Below, one piece after another: positions 1 to 9,496 of a DNA stretch of 64,000 nucleotides. How positions within the stretch are numbered: position 1 is the first letter of the stretch; each line of letters begins with the position of its first letter. Below the pieces are notes generated by a model, which ran no database searches, was not told the origin of the DNA, and worked only from the letters and a program-made list of their open reading frames with translations. The stretch lies in NCBI RefSeq assembly GCF_023674465.1, contig NZ_CP098400.1, forward strand, positions 3,004,801-3,068,800. Direction: 5' to 3'. The position numbers and the translations under genes were made by a program. This DNA comes from Xiashengella succiniciproducens. GTDB taxonomy: Bacteria > Bacteroidota > Bacteroidia > Bacteroidales > Marinilabiliaceae.

Positions 1-528
1 AAAGGAGTACATGTTGAACCTCTATTTGTGACAAGAATAGAAGACCGCTACGGCAACGTGATTGAGAGCTTCACTCCAAAGAAAAATGAAGCCATCAACG
101 AACATAATGCCTATCTGATGATTAACCTGCTTCAGGGTGTAGTCAATACGGGAACGGGGGTACGTCTTAGATTAAAATACGGACTCAAAGGAAGCATTGG
201 CGGAAAGACCGGTACCACACAAAATAATTCAGACGGTTGGTTTATTGGTGTTACACCTAACCTGGTGACCGGGGTTTGGGTTGGTGGTGAAGAAAGAGAT
301 ATTCACTTCGATAATATTTCTTTGGGACAGGGTGCAAATCTTGCCCTTCCAATCTGGGCCTTATACATGACCCCGGCATATAATAATCCGGAGCTGCCCT
401 ACTCTCTTGAAGATAGCTTCGAGGCACCGGCAGGGTTCAACATAAATCTTTTCTGTCCTGATGAGTATGTACCGGTATCAGAAGAAGAGATTGAGATTGA
501 AACAGTAATGGGTGACGAACTATATTAA
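1..528 (+). CDS. Penicillin-binding protein 1A-type peptidoglycan synthase, C-terminal part
   Basis: The reading frame is already open at base 1, so this is the 3' end of a longer gene. It encodes the end of a class A penicillin-binding protein transpeptidase domain, which cross-links peptidoglycan stem peptides in the periplasm. The KTGTT motif, followed by a DGWFIG segment and the 'VTGVWVGG' strand, is the third conserved box of this domain. The SxxK and SxN boxes and the glycosyltransferase domain lie outside the window. An acidic C-terminal tail ends the protein. It converges on radA. The fold call is firm; the choice of PBP1A over another class A type is inferred. Confidence 0.9.
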   Translation, partial: KGVHVEPLFVTRIEDRYGNVIESFTPKKNEAINEHNAYLMINLLQGVVNTGTGVRLRLKYGLKGSIGGKTGTTQNNSDGWFIGVTPNLVTGVWVGGEERDIHFDNISLGQGANLALPIWALYMTPAYNNPELPYSLEDSFEAPAGFNINLFCPDEYVPVSEEEIEIETVMGDELY

Positions 529-607
529 CAATCAATTTATTACTGCGAAAGGTTCTGCCATAGAATGCGATAATTTATAAAGGCAGGCATTGAGGCAACA
601 AAAATAT

Positions 608-647
608 GAGGCATTCCGGATCAGCTGAATAAGCTCCGGAATGCCTC
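608..647 (-). terminator. Hairpin terminator between converging PBP and radA genes
   Basis: A perfect 13-bp inverted repeat (608-620 with 635-647) has the radA stop codon in its loop. On the minus strand the stem is followed by ATATTTTTG, so it fits as the radA terminator. It may also stop the converging plus-strand transcript. Confidence 0.75.
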
Positions 648-1991
648 TTCTATTTTGCCGCACTGCTGTATACGTATCTCAAACTTGTTGAAGTTAATCC
701 CCTTGTTATAACGAGGGATTATTATCGTTTTAAAACCCAGCTTTTCGGCTTCAATAATACGCTGCTCAATTCTGGTTACAGGTCTTATCTCACCTGACAG
801 ACCGACCTCTCCTGTCAGACAAAGATCCCGCGAAACAGGCAGATCTGTATTGGATGACAGAATGGCACTCACAACAGCCAGGTCAATTGCAGGGTCGGTT
901 ACCTTCAGCCCACCTGCAATATTAAGGAAGACATCCTTTGCAGCCAGTTTGAACCCGGCACGCTTTTCAAGTACAGCCAGTAACATATTAAGTCTGCGCA
1001 AGTCAAACCCAGTTGATGATCTTTGTGGCGTACCATAGGCTGCAGTACTTGCCAATGCCTGAACCTCTATCAGAAATGGACGAACCCCCTCCAAGGCAGC
1101 ACAGATCGCTATTCCGCTCATTTCCTCATCCTGATGGGCAAGCAGCATTTCGCTGGGATTGGTTACCTCCCTCAACCCTCCGCTTTCCATCTCAAAAATT
1201 CCTATCTCCGAAGTTGAACCAAAACGGTTCTTTACTGATCGGATGATGCGATACATATAATGACGGTCGCCTTCAAATTGCAGCACAACATCCACCATGT
1301 GCTCAAGTACCTTGGGACCGGCCAGACTGCCTTCCTTGTTGATGTGTCCAATGAGCAAAACCGGTAGGTTTTGCTCCTTAGCAACCCTAAGAATAGCAGC
1401 AGATGATTCTCGTACCTGGGTAACACTTCCCGGAGCTGATTCTACACCTTCCCTTTCAAGTGTTTGGATTGAATCAATTATCAGAATGTCAGGTTTCTCA
1501 TTATATATATGAGCGATAATCTGCTCAACCGATGTTTCGCATAATATCAGGCAATGGTCTCCATGATCAGGCAAGAGACGGTCAGCCCTTAGTTTGATTT
1601 GCCCCGGACTTTCCTCACCTGATACATATAGCACCTTATACCTACTTAGTCTCAGTGCCATTTGCAGGACAAGGGTTGACTTCCCTATACCCGGTTCGCC
1701 ACCCAAAAGAATAAGTGATCCGGGAACCATCCCACCTCCAAGCACCCTGTTTAATTCCTCAATACCTGTGTCAATCCTGGGCAGACGTTGTGTATCTATT
1801 CCGCTTACCGGGAGTGGCGTTGCCCTGGTTATCTCACCTGGCAAAGGCTGCGACCTCAGACTATTCTTTCCGGTCTGAACGACCTCTTCAACAAAAGTAT
1901 TCCACTCACCACAAGAAAAGCATTTTCCTATCCACTTGGGAGATTCAGTACCACAGTTACTACAGATATATACAGTTTTAGTCTTGGCCAT
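621..1991 (-). CDS. radA: DNA repair protein RadA (branch-migration ATPase)
   Basis: RadA (Sms) processes recombination intermediates by promoting branch migration. The 456-residue protein is full length. It has an N-terminal zinc finger (Cys10, Cys13, Cys24, Cys27), a Walker A motif at about 97-105 (GGEPGIGKS), a Walker B strand ending at Asp173, the RadA-specific KNRFGS motif at 254-259, and a C-terminal Lon-protease-like domain. It starts at an ATG and is followed by a hairpin terminator. It is divergent from nothing close by: panD upstream is on the same strand but separated by its own terminator, so radA is probably a single transcription unit. Confidence 0.97.
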   Translation of the reverse strand: MAKTKTVYICSNCGTESPKWIGKCFSCGEWNTFVEEVVQTGKNSLRSQPLPGEITRATPLPVSGIDTQRLPRIDTGIEELNRVLGGGMVPGSLILLGGEPGIGKSTLVLQMALRLSRYKVLYVSGEESPGQIKLRADRLLPDHGDHCLILCETSVEQIIAHIYNEKPDILIIDSIQTLEREGVESAPGSVTQVRESSAAILRVAKEQNLPVLLIGHINKEGSLAGPKVLEHMVDVVLQFEGDRHYMYRIIRSVKNRFGSTSEIGIFEMESGGLREVTNPSEMLLAHQDEEMSGIAICAALEGVRPFLIEVQALASTAAYGTPQRSSTGFDLRRLNMLLAVLEKRAGFKLAAKDVFLNIAGGLKVTDPAIDLAVVSAILSSNTDLPVSRDLCLTGEVGLSGEIRPVTRIEQRIIEAEKLGFKTIIIPRYNKGINFNKFEIRIQQCGKIEEAFRSLFS

Positions 1992-2071
1992 CTATTAAGT
2001 AAGTTTATCTCTCCTGCAATTTACAAATAGTTTCAGACTTGTGAATGAGGTATGGTGATCAGGTATGGACA

Positions 2072-2116
2072 TAAAAAGAGCTTTAACTGCACCATCATGA
2101 TGGTTCAGTTAAAGCT
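2072..2116 (-). terminator. Terminator of the panC-panD operon
   Basis: An almost perfect 38-nt palindrome at 2079-2116 has an 11-bp outer stem, one C/T mismatch and a 7-bp inner stem with essentially no loop. On the minus strand it is followed by a T-rich run. It lies 68 nt after the panD stop codon. Confidence 0.8.
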
Positions 2117-2183
2117 TATTAGTTTTAACCCTTCTCTATGAAAACATCGCGCCTTCCTCAATTCAAAGAAAGACAGCAGGCCT

Positions 2184-2534
2184 TTAGATAAGCCTGTTGG
2201 TAGCCGTGTCGGGAAAGACAAAGATAGGCTTGTGTCCCTTAGCCTCATCAACCGGAATTATAGCATAGGTGATAATTATTACAACATCACCTACTGCAAC
2301 CTTACGAGCTGCAGCGCCATTCAGGCATATTACTCCGGAACCTCTCTCGCCCTTAATAACGTAGGTCTCAATTCTCTCACCATTGTTATTATTAACCACC
2401 TGAACCTTTTCGTTCTCGAAAATATTGGCGGCTTCCATCAGCTCCTCATCGATAGTAATACTACCGACATAGTTGAGATTTGCCTCCGTTACAGTTACGT
2501 TATGCAACTTAGATTTAACAACGTGGATAAGCAT
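2184..2534 (-). CDS. panD: Aspartate 1-decarboxylase
   Basis: PanD makes beta-alanine from L-aspartate for pantothenate and coenzyme A synthesis. It is a pyruvoyl enzyme: the chain cleaves itself between Gly24 and Ser25, and both residues are present here in the sequence VGS. Length (116 aa) is normal for the family. The start codon is two bases beyond the panC stop codon, so the two genes form one operon that supplies both the substrate (PanD) and the ligase (PanC) of the last step in pantothenate synthesis. Confidence 0.96.
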   Translation of the reverse strand: MLIHVVKSKLHNVTVTEANLNYVGSITIDEELMEAANIFENEKVQVVNNNNGERIETYVIKGERGSGVICLNGAAARKVAVGDVVIIITYAIIPVDEAKGHKPIFVFPDTATNRLI

Positions 2535-2536
2535 GA

Positions 2537-3385
2537 TTAAGCTTTTTTGTAAACAACATTATCAATAAGTCTTATCTCACCGGTATGCACTGCAATACAT
2601 CCCACAATATAATCGCTTTCATCCCATGAAGACACCTCCTGAAGTGTATTTCCATCAACAATTGAAAAATACTCAGTCTTCAACTCCGGTGTAGCATCGA
2701 CACTATCAATAACATATTTTACCGTATCCCCAACATTATGAGTTGCGGCAAATTTACAAGATTCAAATAATGTTCGCGCAATAAAAGGCGCACTATTTCT
2801 CTGCTTTTCGTTCAAAAGCAGATTTCTGGAACTCATGGCAAGTCCGTCAGCTTCCCTGACTATAGGGCAGGCAACGATCTCCACCTCCAACTTCAACTGC
2901 CTTACCATCTCCCTGATCACCGCAAGTTGTTGGAAATCTTTTTCCCCAAAAAATGCCTTGTGGGGTTTAACAATATCAAACAACCTGCTGACTACCTGCG
3001 CAACCCCGTTAAAATGACCCGGTCTGTACTTTCCTTCCATCACCTTGTCAATCAACCCGAAATCAAATACCCTGGTATCGGGTTCGGGGTATATATCCTG
3101 AACAGTCGGTGCGAAAATAAGTTCACAGCGCGTTTCTGAAAGTAACTTCGCATCCTTTTGAAGGTCACGAGGATAACGTTCCAGATCTTTTGGATCATTA
3201 AACTGGGTAGGGTTAACAAAAACACTTACAACAACAACATCGCAATGGCCGGATGCTATTCTTACAAGCGAGAGGTGACCTTCATGCAAGGCTCCCATAG
3301 TGGGAACAAAGCCGATTGTTTTCCCTGCCGTTTTTAACTCTTCAACCTTTGAAGAGATTGAAGATGAAGTTGTAATTATTTCCAT
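2537..3385 (-). CDS. panC: Pantothenate synthetase (pantoate--beta-alanine ligase)
   Basis: PanC joins pantoate to beta-alanine using ATP. The 282-residue protein shows the nucleotidyltransferase signature [10 protein letters not shown] at residues 28-37 and the GEKDFQQ segment at about 147-153, both of the ATP/pantoate site. I start it at the ATG at 3383-3385; the open frame extends two codons further to a TTG, which is unlikely to be used. It is first in a two-gene operon with panD. A promoter-like element lies about 95 bases upstream. Confidence 0.96.
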   Translation of the reverse strand: MEIITTSSSISSKVEELKTAGKTIGFVPTMGALHEGHLSLVRIASGHCDVVVVSVFVNPTQFNDPKDLERYPRDLQKDAKLLSETRCELIFAPTVQDIYPEPDTRVFDFGLIDKVMEGKYRPGHFNGVAQVVSRLFDIVKPHKAFFGEKDFQQLAVIREMVRQLKLEVEIVACPIVREADGLAMSSRNLLLNEKQRNSAPFIARTLFESCKFAATHNVGDTVKYVIDSVDATPELKTEYFSIVDGNTLQEVSSWDESDYIVGCIAVHTGEIRLIDNVVYKKA

Positions 3386-3481
3386 TAACAATCAAAAAGA
3401 AAAACGCGGCAAAATAAAGGAATAAATACCAAACAATAAAAATTAGACATTAAAAAAAACCAAAAATCGAACCCCTCGTGC

Positions 3482-3512
3482 CAAATATACGGTAATAAGC
3501 AAGCAGACACAA
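3482..3512 (-). promoter_or_regulatory. Bacteroidota-type promoter for panC-panD
   Basis: Read on the minus strand, TATATTTG (3482-3489) matches the TAnnTTTG box. A TTG lies 20 bp upstream of it (3510-3512). The predicted leader is about 90 nt. Confidence 0.5.
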
Positions 3513-3523
3513 GGATAACAGGC

Positions 3524-3555
3524 TTTGTTTTAGTAGCATATTTTTTGTACTTTTG
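3524..3555 (+). promoter_or_regulatory. Bacteroidota-type promoter for the glycogen synthase-like gene
   Basis: TTTG at 3524-3527 is followed after 20 bp by TACTTTTG at 3548-3555, an exact match to TAnnTTTG. The ATG chosen for the next gene lies 28 nt further on. This placement excludes the longer open frame that begins at 3545. Confidence 0.7.
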
Positions 3556-3583
3556 TCAGAAACTTACATTTTTTTATAGTACA

Positions 3584-4384
3584 ATGGAAAAAAGCAAAGT
3601 CCTATTTATCTCCCAGGAAATTACTCCTTTCCTTCCAGAAAACGAGCAATCAGTACTGGCACGCAATCTTCCGCAGGGGATCCAGGAAAGGGGCAAAGAG
3701 ATCAGAACCTTTATGCCGCGCTTTGGTTCCATAAATGAAAGAAGAAATCAACTTCACGAAGTAATTCGCCTTTCGGGAATGAACCTTATTATAAATGATA
3801 CCGATCACCCACTCATTATAAAAGTTGCTTCACTTCAAGCTGCAAGAATGCAGGTTTACTTCATTGATAACGATGACTATTTTCAAAGGAAATACACGAC
3901 AGCAGACGATGATGGCACTGAATTTGCAGATAACGATGAACGTGCCTTATTCTTTGCCCGTGGGGTTTTGGAGACAATCAAGAAACTTAGATGGGCCCCT
4001 GATGTAGTTCATTGTAATGGATGGTTCACTGCACTTGCGCCGGTTCTTATCAAGAAGACCATGCATGATGACCCTTTCTTTTCAAAGGCCAAAGTTGTAT
4101 ACACTCTATACAATGATGCTTTTACACAGCCTTTGGATAAGGGGATCAAAGCAAAAATTAAAGCCATGGGAGTTTCGGAGAAGGACCTGAAATTGCTTGA
4201 GGACCCAACATATGCAAGCCTGAGCAAACTGGCAATAAATATGTCTGATGGCGTTATAAAGGCCAGTAGTATAGTGGATCCTGATGTTGAGAAATACGCA
4301 AAGGAATGCGGCAAACCATTCCTTGACTACCAGGGAGAAGAAGATTATGTTGATGCTTACAATGATTTTTACGACGCGTTGTAA
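3584..4384 (+). CDS. Half-length glycogen/starch synthase-like protein (GT5 N-terminal domain)
   Basis: This 266-residue protein resembles only the first (N-terminal) Rossmann domain of GT5 glycogen synthases: it opens with a KVLFISQEITPF strand and has a 'DVVHCNGWFTAL' segment like the conserved DVVHxHDWxxxL. The family's KTGGL loop, which binds the ADP-glucose phosphate, is absent (ENEQSVLARNLP stands in its place), and the whole C-terminal nucleotide-binding domain is missing. The gene ends cleanly and is followed closely by a DUF4270 gene, so it is not an obvious frameshift. It is probably not a working synthase. A role in binding or regulation is a guess. Start chosen at the ATG 28 nt after a good promoter. 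Confidence 0.75.
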   Translation: MEKSKVLFISQEITPFLPENEQSVLARNLPQGIQERGKEIRTFMPRFGSINERRNQLHEVIRLSGMNLIINDTDHPLIIKVASLQAARMQVYFIDNDDYFQRKYTTADDDGTEFADNDERALFFARGVLETIKKLRWAPDVVHCNGWFTALAPVLIKKTMHDDPFFSKAKVVYTLYNDAFTQPLDKGIKAKIKAMGVSEKDLKLLEDPTYASLSKLAINMSDGVIKASSIVDPDVEKYAKECGKPFLDYQGEEDYVDAYNDFYDAL

Positions 4385-4434
4385 GTTGTTAGAGCGGAGA
4401 CAGGAGACTAAATCAATAAAACTAACAAGACTAT

Positions 4435-5868
4435 ATGTCAAACAAAATGTCTGGGCTTATCAAACTGGCAGCATTAAGCCTGTTGCCTGCTTTTTTCTCT
4501 TCTTGTAATAATGACCCTGCAAATATAGGGCTTGATACATTGCCCAAATCGGATATCATTCAGGGTAATAGTATCAGTAAAGCCTTTTATGCCAAAAATG
4601 TGATACCCGACAGGGTTATTACTGACAGTCACTCGAGCGGAGCTACTGCTATCCTTGGATATTTCAGCGATCCTATCTTTGGTCCTGTAAAGGCCGACTT
4701 TGTTACAGAGTTTTCATTATCGAAAGCAGGTATTGATCCTTTCTATTATGATCCGGATACAAAAGCCCCTGCACAAGAGAAAATGTTTCCTGACTCGGTA
4801 ATTCTCCGACTTCCATATTTCTATCAGGACTGGTTTGGAAAATTGGATGCCAAACAAAAGTTACAGGTATATGAGTTAAGCGAGAAACTCGAAAAAGCAT
4901 CTTCCGAAGCCAGATACTATAACGACTTTGAAATAATGGGTAAATACTATGCCAATCTGCTTGCAGAGAAGGAATATACTGTACACGGTGGAATTGGCGA
5001 TACCCTGACTGACTCAATATGGAATACGTTACAAGGTCTATATCCGATGGAAATAAGACTTGCTGACGAAGTTGCCAACAAGCTATTCAACCTGACATCT
5101 GAACAGCTAAGCAGTGATGAGCTTTTCAAGGAAGCCTTTAATGGTCTTTATATAACAACTCCTTTAAATCCTTCATCAGCAGGATCTCTACTGCTGTTTA
5201 ACCTCTATAACAGGGATGCGAAACTGGTTTTGTATTACCACAAGCAGGTTACCAATGACTCTATAAAAAAATATAACTACGAATTCGTTATAGATCGTTC
5301 TTCAAGATTCTTCAACAGGTACTCTCATACATTCTCTGGTTCTATTGTAACCGGAACGACTGATGCTTCGATGTTGATGATCCAGGGACTGGCCGGCAGT
5401 TATGCTGAATTTGATATCAGCTCTTTAATATATGAGTGGAAGGATTCCTTGAAAAATAACTCAGGAGACTTACAAATAGGCATAAGTGGAGTAGATCTGA
5501 TTTTCACGGCTGATACACTTACGAAAGTTGACGGGCTGTTTACCCCGGCCAGCAATGTACTACAGATAAAAATGAAGGACAGCAGGGGAATAATGAAAAA
5601 TCCCACCTATATAGATAGTGATGGCGATGAAGTTGCAATGTTTATAACCTCTGCTGCTGCCTTTGATGAAAGTAGCCTTAGCTATACATTCAAACTTAAT
5701 CAGGCATTTTTTGAAGATGCGGCTTTAGGAAAAGTTGAAGTACCTGTTCTATACCTTCAGCTTCCTTCCTCGCAATTCAATTTTAACAGGGTAGTACTAT
5801 ATAATAATGTGGCAGCAGCCAACCCTGTGTTTAAAGTGAAATATGTAAAGCACAGGAGGCTTGATTAA
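4435..5868 (+). CDS. DUF4270 family lipoprotein
   Basis: The 477-residue protein begins with a hydrophobic signal ending in FFSSC (Cys about residue 23), a lipobox-like site, followed by NNDPANIGLD, typical of DUF4270 proteins in Bacteroidota. The rest looks like a beta-rich exported domain. No enzymatic motif is visible and the function is unknown. It lies 50 bp downstream of the glycogen synthase-like gene on the same strand, and the two are probably cotranscribed. I recall this pairing from other Bacteroidota genomes but could not check it here. It would be anchored in the outer or inner membrane, facing the periplasm or surface. Confidence 0.85.
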   Translation: MSNKMSGLIKLAALSLLPAFFSSCNNDPANIGLDTLPKSDIIQGNSISKAFYAKNVIPDRVITDSHSSGATAILGYFSDPIFGPVKADFVTEFSLSKAGIDPFYYDPDTKAPAQEKMFPDSVILRLPYFYQDWFGKLDAKQKLQVYELSEKLEKASSEARYYNDFEIMGKYYANLLAEKEYTVHGGIGDTLTDSIWNTLQGLYPMEIRLADEVANKLFNLTSEQLSSDELFKEAFNGLYITTPLNPSSAGSLLLFNLYNRDAKLVLYYHKQVTNDSIKKYNYEFVIDRSSRFFNRYSHTFSGSIVTGTTDASMLMIQGLAGSYAEFDISSLIYEWKDSLKNNSGDLQIGISGVDLIFTADTLTKVDGLFTPASNVLQIKMKDSRGIMKNPTYIDSDGDEVAMFITSAAAFDESSLSYTFKLNQAFFEDAALGKVEVPVLYLQLPSSQFNFNRVVLYNNVAAANPVFKVKYVKHRRLD

Positions 5869-5872
5869 ACTC

Positions 5873-6481
5873 TCAGGAATTCCTGAGAGCCATAATCCGG
5901 CTAATGTATTTCCCTACTATATCAAATTCCAGGTTAACAACAGTACCCGGTTTGATTTGATGGAAATTGGTATGGCAATAAGTATAGGGAATTATCGCAA
6001 CTGAGAAGCTGTCTATACGGCTGTTTACCACTGTCAGGCTAACACCGTTCACGCAAACTGAGCCTTTCTCAACAGTCATATATCCCTGTTCTGCCTTAGC
6101 TTTATCAAAGTCGTATCTAAAAGTAAAATACCAGCTTCCATCAGCTTCCTTTACTTCGGTACAAACAGCAGTCTGATCGACATGGCCTTGAACTATATGG
6201 CCGTCAAGGCGGCCATTCATTGGCATGCTACGCTCAAGATTGACCTTATCCCCTATTGAAAGTAAACCGAGATTTGACTTTTGTAAGGTTTCGGCAATAG
6301 CTGTAACAGTATAAACATCGCCAACAGTCTTTACAACCGTAAGACAGACTCCATTATGCGCTACGCTCTGGTCTATTTTAAGCTCGCTGGTAAACGAACT
6401 CTTCAGGCTTATATGTAGATTGCCCTCTTCCCTTTCCAATGCAACAACTGTTGCAGCCTCTTCAACTATTCCGGAAAACAT
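5873..6481 (-). CDS. ribE: Riboflavin synthase, alpha subunit
   Basis: Riboflavin synthase dismutates two molecules of 6,7-dimethyl-8-ribityllumazine to riboflavin. The 202-residue protein is the usual length and is made of two homologous lumazine-binding beta-barrel halves: the first begins MFSGIVEE and holds 'NGVCLTV', the second begins at 'LDGHIVQGHVD' and repeats 'VNGVSLTV'. It converges tightly with the DUF4270 gene (4 bp between stops) and is divergent from the dehydrogenase gene at 6575. Confidence 0.96.
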   Translation of the reverse strand: MFSGIVEEAATVVALEREEGNLHISLKSSFTSELKIDQSVAHNGVCLTVVKTVGDVYTVTAIAETLQKSNLGLLSIGDKVNLERSMPMNGRLDGHIVQGHVDQTAVCTEVKEADGSWYFTFRYDFDKAKAEQGYMTVEKGSVCVNGVSLTVVNSRIDSFSVAIIPYTYCHTNFHQIKPGTVVNLEFDIVGKYISRIMALRNS

Positions 6482-6574
6482 ATATTCTGGGTTTAATCAA
6501 TTTCGACTTTAGAACAACCGAATTATTTTATTTGCTAATTTAGTAACAATTTCTGAAACAGTTAAACTGAGGTT

Positions 6575-7579
6575 ATGATATTAGTAAGCGGCGGCACAGG
6601 ATTGGTAGGTTCACATCTGTTATTTCTTCTCACTGAAAAGGGCTATCCTGTCAGAGCAATTTACAGAAATAGAAAAAACATCAGTGAAACAGAAAGAATC
6701 TTCAGGTTCTATAAGGAAGATGCACAGCAACAGCTTGATCTTATAGAATGGGTTGAAGCAGATGTTACCGACTATTATGCCCTTGTTGATGCACTGCAAG
6801 GTGTTAAACACGTATATCATGCTGCTGCCAGGGTGTCATTCAATCCCGGCGAATCTGAACTGATGCTTCAGGTAAATACCGAGGGGACGGCCAATCTGAT
6901 GAATGCCTGCCTCCAGGTAGGCATTGAAAAAGTCTGCTACGTTAGTTCGGTTTCCTCCCTTGGCAAGAATCTTGAAAGCAACATTATTGACGAAAACGTG
7001 GAATGGCAACCTGATGATTACCGCTCTGCGTATTCATACAGTAAGTTCAGGGCCGAAATGGAGGTGTGGCGCGCATCCAAGGAAGGACTTCCTGTAGTAA
7101 TAGTCAATCCCTCCGTTGTAATAGGTCCGGTAAACTGGAAAAGAAGCAGTGGACGTCTCTTTTACTCTGTCAAAAAAGGGATGCCATTCTACACTAACGG
7201 AGGTGCAGGTTTTGTCGATGTGCGTGATGTAGCCCGTGCTGCTGTAATGCTTATGGAGAGTGATGTGGTCAACGAACGCTACATCCTCAACAGCGAAAAC
7301 CTGACATACAAGGAATTCTTTACCATAGTAGCAAAAGCACTTGGTAAACGACCTCCCTTTATTAGAGCCAGTAAATGGATTACAGAACTGGGATGGAGAA
7401 TTAATCTTGTATTATGTGCCATTGCAGGCAAGGCTCCAGCTATTACCAAGGATACAGCCCGAACTGCACACTCAGTATCATACTACTCAGCGGAAAAGTT
7501 TTCTACGCAGTTTAACTATAAATTTCTGCCGATAAGTGAGGCTGTCGAGAATGCTTCAAGATGGTTTAAGAAGCAGTAA
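6575..7579 (+). CDS. NAD(P)-dependent epimerase/dehydratase (extended SDR family)
   Basis: A 334-residue extended short-chain dehydrogenase/reductase. The dinucleotide-binding loop GGTGLVG is at residues 6-12, the catalytic Tyr153-x3-Lys157 lies in 'AYSYSK', and the upstream serines of 'YVSSVSS' complete the active site. The layout is closest to dihydroflavonol reductase/3-beta-hydroxysteroid dehydrogenase-like enzymes, but the substrate cannot be read from sequence. It converges on an acetyltransferase gene with 6 bp between stop codons. Confidence 0.85.
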   Translation: MILVSGGTGLVGSHLLFLLTEKGYPVRAIYRNRKNISETERIFRFYKEDAQQQLDLIEWVEADVTDYYALVDALQGVKHVYHAAARVSFNPGESELMLQVNTEGTANLMNACLQVGIEKVCYVSSVSSLGKNLESNIIDENVEWQPDDYRSAYSYSKFRAEMEVWRASKEGLPVVIVNPSVVIGPVNWKRSSGRLFYSVKKGMPFYTNGGAGFVDVRDVARAAVMLMESDVVNERYILNSENLTYKEFFTIVAKALGKRPPFIRASKWITELGWRINLVLCAIAGKAPAITKDTARTAHSVSYYSAEKFSTQFNYKFLPISEAVENASRWFKKQ

Positions 7580-7585
7580 AGGTCT

Positions 7586-8068
7586 CTATCTGTAAACAAA
7601 CACCAGCTCAGGAGCTCCCTTGTGCTTGCGTCTCTTCAAAAATTTAAATCCCAGCTTGCCGGCCAGGGCAAGTGAGGCTTTGTTTTCAGGATCCGACACC
7701 AGTCTGAGACGGGACTTTTTATCTTCATCCAGTGCATCAACAAAAGCCCTTACTGAACGGACAGCAAAGCCCTTTCCATGGAAGGCAGGGTTGAAATGAT
7801 ATCCAAGATAGTAGTAAAGACGCTTTCTCTCAATAGTGATTACCCCTATCATCTTGTTGTCGGGTTGCAGATAGACGCCATATTCCTGTATGCGGCTCTC
7901 ATCTGTCTGCCTTATCAGACGTGCCATATCCGCAACCAGGTCATCACTGGTAATAGGTTGAAAATCATCGTACCTGGCAACCTCAGGGTTCCCAAAAATC
8001 TCAAGATAAGAATCGGCATCGTCAAGGTTGATGTCTCGCACACAAAGTTCCCCGGCTATTATCTTCAT
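7586..8068 (-). CDS. GNAT family N-acetyltransferase (RimJ/RimL-like)
   Basis: About 160 residues with the GNAT fold pattern: an N-terminal 'LCVRDINLDDADSYLEI' strand-helix, the beta4-like 'YLGYHFNPAFHGKGFAVRSVRAFVD' region holding a loosened acetyl-CoA pyrophosphate loop (HGKGFA), and the late 'NKASLALAGKLGFK' segment. This resembles RimJ/RimL acetyltransferases that modify small molecules or protein N-termini; the substrate is unknown. I start at the ATG at 8066-8068 because the family similarity begins there. An in-frame ATG nine codons upstream (8093-8095) is also possible. Confidence 0.8.
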   Translation of the reverse strand: MKIIAGELCVRDINLDDADSYLEIFGNPEVARYDDFQPITSDDLVADMARLIRQTDESRIQEYGVYLQPDNKMIGVITIERKRLYYYLGYHFNPAFHGKGFAVRSVRAFVDALDEDKKSRLRLVSDPENKASLALAGKLGFKFLKRRKHKGAPELVFVYR

Positions 8069-8123
8069 TATGCCTGATTTATTCCAACAAAACATCCAAA
8101 TAGGCTGGAGGCTGGAGCCCAGG

Positions 8124-9413
8124 TCAGAGGCTTAGGTATTCCAGACCAATATCTCTTTTGCGGAAGGCTCCTTTGATATCAACAAAGAGTCCGTTTTCAA
8201 CACAAAGATTTTTGAACTCTTCATCGCTTAACTTGAGGAATTCGTTGTGGTTGACGGCAACCACAACAGCATGGTATTTGCCTGTTGGTGCATCAACAAG
8301 TCCAAAACCGTATTCTTTTATCAACTCTTTTGATGAAGCATGCGGATCAACAACATCAACATTGACACTAAAAGATTTCAGCTCATATACCATATCGGCA
8401 ACTTTAGAATTGCGGATATCACTAACATTTTCCTTAAAGGTAGCACCCATAACTAGTACTCTTGAGCCATTGATTGCATGACCGGCTGAAATCAGACGCT
8501 TTACTATCTGGTTAGCAATATACGATGCCATATCGTCATTGATCATGCGTCCACCATTTATAATCCTTGAGTGAATACCTAGTTCGTTAGCCTTGTAGGT
8601 CAGGTAATAAGGATCCACACCAATACAGTGTCCACCTACAAGACCAGGAGAGAACTTAAGGAAGTTCCACTTTGTACCTGCTGCTTCAAGCACCTCGTAA
8701 GTATTAATATTAAGCTTGTTGAATATAAGCGAGAGTTCGTTCATCAACGCGATATTGACATCACGTTGAGTGTTCTCTATAATTTTAGCAGCCTCGGCAA
8801 CTTTAATAGAACTGGCCTCATAGATACCAGCCTTAATAATTGCACCATAGACCTTGGATATTTCCCTGAGAGCCTCCTCATCGCTTCCGGATACGATCTT
8901 TAAAATTTTCGTTAGCGTATGCTCTTTATCACCCGGGTTAATGCGCTCAGGAGAATAGCCTACCTTAAAATCCTTATTGAGTTTGAATCCTGATTCTCTC
9001 TCCAGGATTGGGACACAGTCATCTTCGGTGCAACCAGGATATACAGTTGATTCAAACACAACATAGTCACCCTTTTTCAGCGCCCTTCCAACAGATGTGG
9101 TAGCACCCAACAAAGGCTTGAGATCAGGCAGTTTGTGTTCATTAATAGGAGTAGGTACAGCCACAACATGAAAACTGGCCTTTGCCAAATCTGCTGGATT
9201 GCTTGTAAACTCGATATCACAACCTTCGAATGCAGATGCATCCAATTCGTTGCTGGGATCTATATGCTTGCGCATAAGTTCGACCCTTTCGCTGTTTAAG
9301 TCAAATCCTATTACCTTCATTTTACGTGCAAATTCAAGCGCAATAGGAAGTCCTACATATCCAAGACCAGTTACGGACAATACTGCCTTTTTCTCAATTA
9401 ACTGTTGAAACAT
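8124..9413 (-). CDS. UDP-N-acetylhexosamine 6-dehydrogenase (nucleotide-sugar dehydrogenase)
   Basis: A 429-residue member of the UDP-glucose/GDP-mannose dehydrogenase superfamily, which oxidises C6 of a nucleotide sugar to a uronic acid using two NAD+. The N-terminal NAD loop GLGYVGLP is at 16-23, the middle domain has 'YSPERINPGD', and the catalytic Cys263 sits in GGHCIGVDPYY, the form typical of the TviB/WbpO (UDP-GlcNAc/GalNAc) branch. The product would feed capsule or O-antigen synthesis, but no other surface-sugar genes are adjacent. Substrate assignment is inferred from motif style. Confidence 0.88.
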   Translation of the reverse strand: MFQQLIEKKAVLSVTGLGYVGLPIALEFARKMKVIGFDLNSERVELMRKHIDPSNELDASAFEGCDIEFTSNPADLAKASFHVVAVPTPINEHKLPDLKPLLGATTSVGRALKKGDYVVFESTVYPGCTEDDCVPILERESGFKLNKDFKVGYSPERINPGDKEHTLTKILKIVSGSDEEALREISKVYGAIIKAGIYEASSIKVAEAAKIIENTQRDVNIALMNELSLIFNKLNINTYEVLEAAGTKWNFLKFSPGLVGGHCIGVDPYYLTYKANELGIHSRIINGGRMINDDMASYIANQIVKRLISAGHAINGSRVLVMGATFKENVSDIRNSKVADMVYELKSFSVNVDVVDPHASSKELIKEYGFGLVDAPTGKYHAVVVAVNHNEFLKLSDEEFKNLCVENGLFVDIKGAFRKRDIGLEYLSL

Positions 9414-9496
9414 AATCTCCTTTTTGATTTTATGAGGGGCAAGTTACAAAATTGCCTTTACTAAGACCGAAAATAAAATCCATGCTTTGATGAACG

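Noticed and set aside
3545-3583. Upstream start of the glycogen synthase-like gene at 3545
   Set aside because: That start overlaps the predicted -7 box, and the family-like sequence begins at MEKSKVLFIS.
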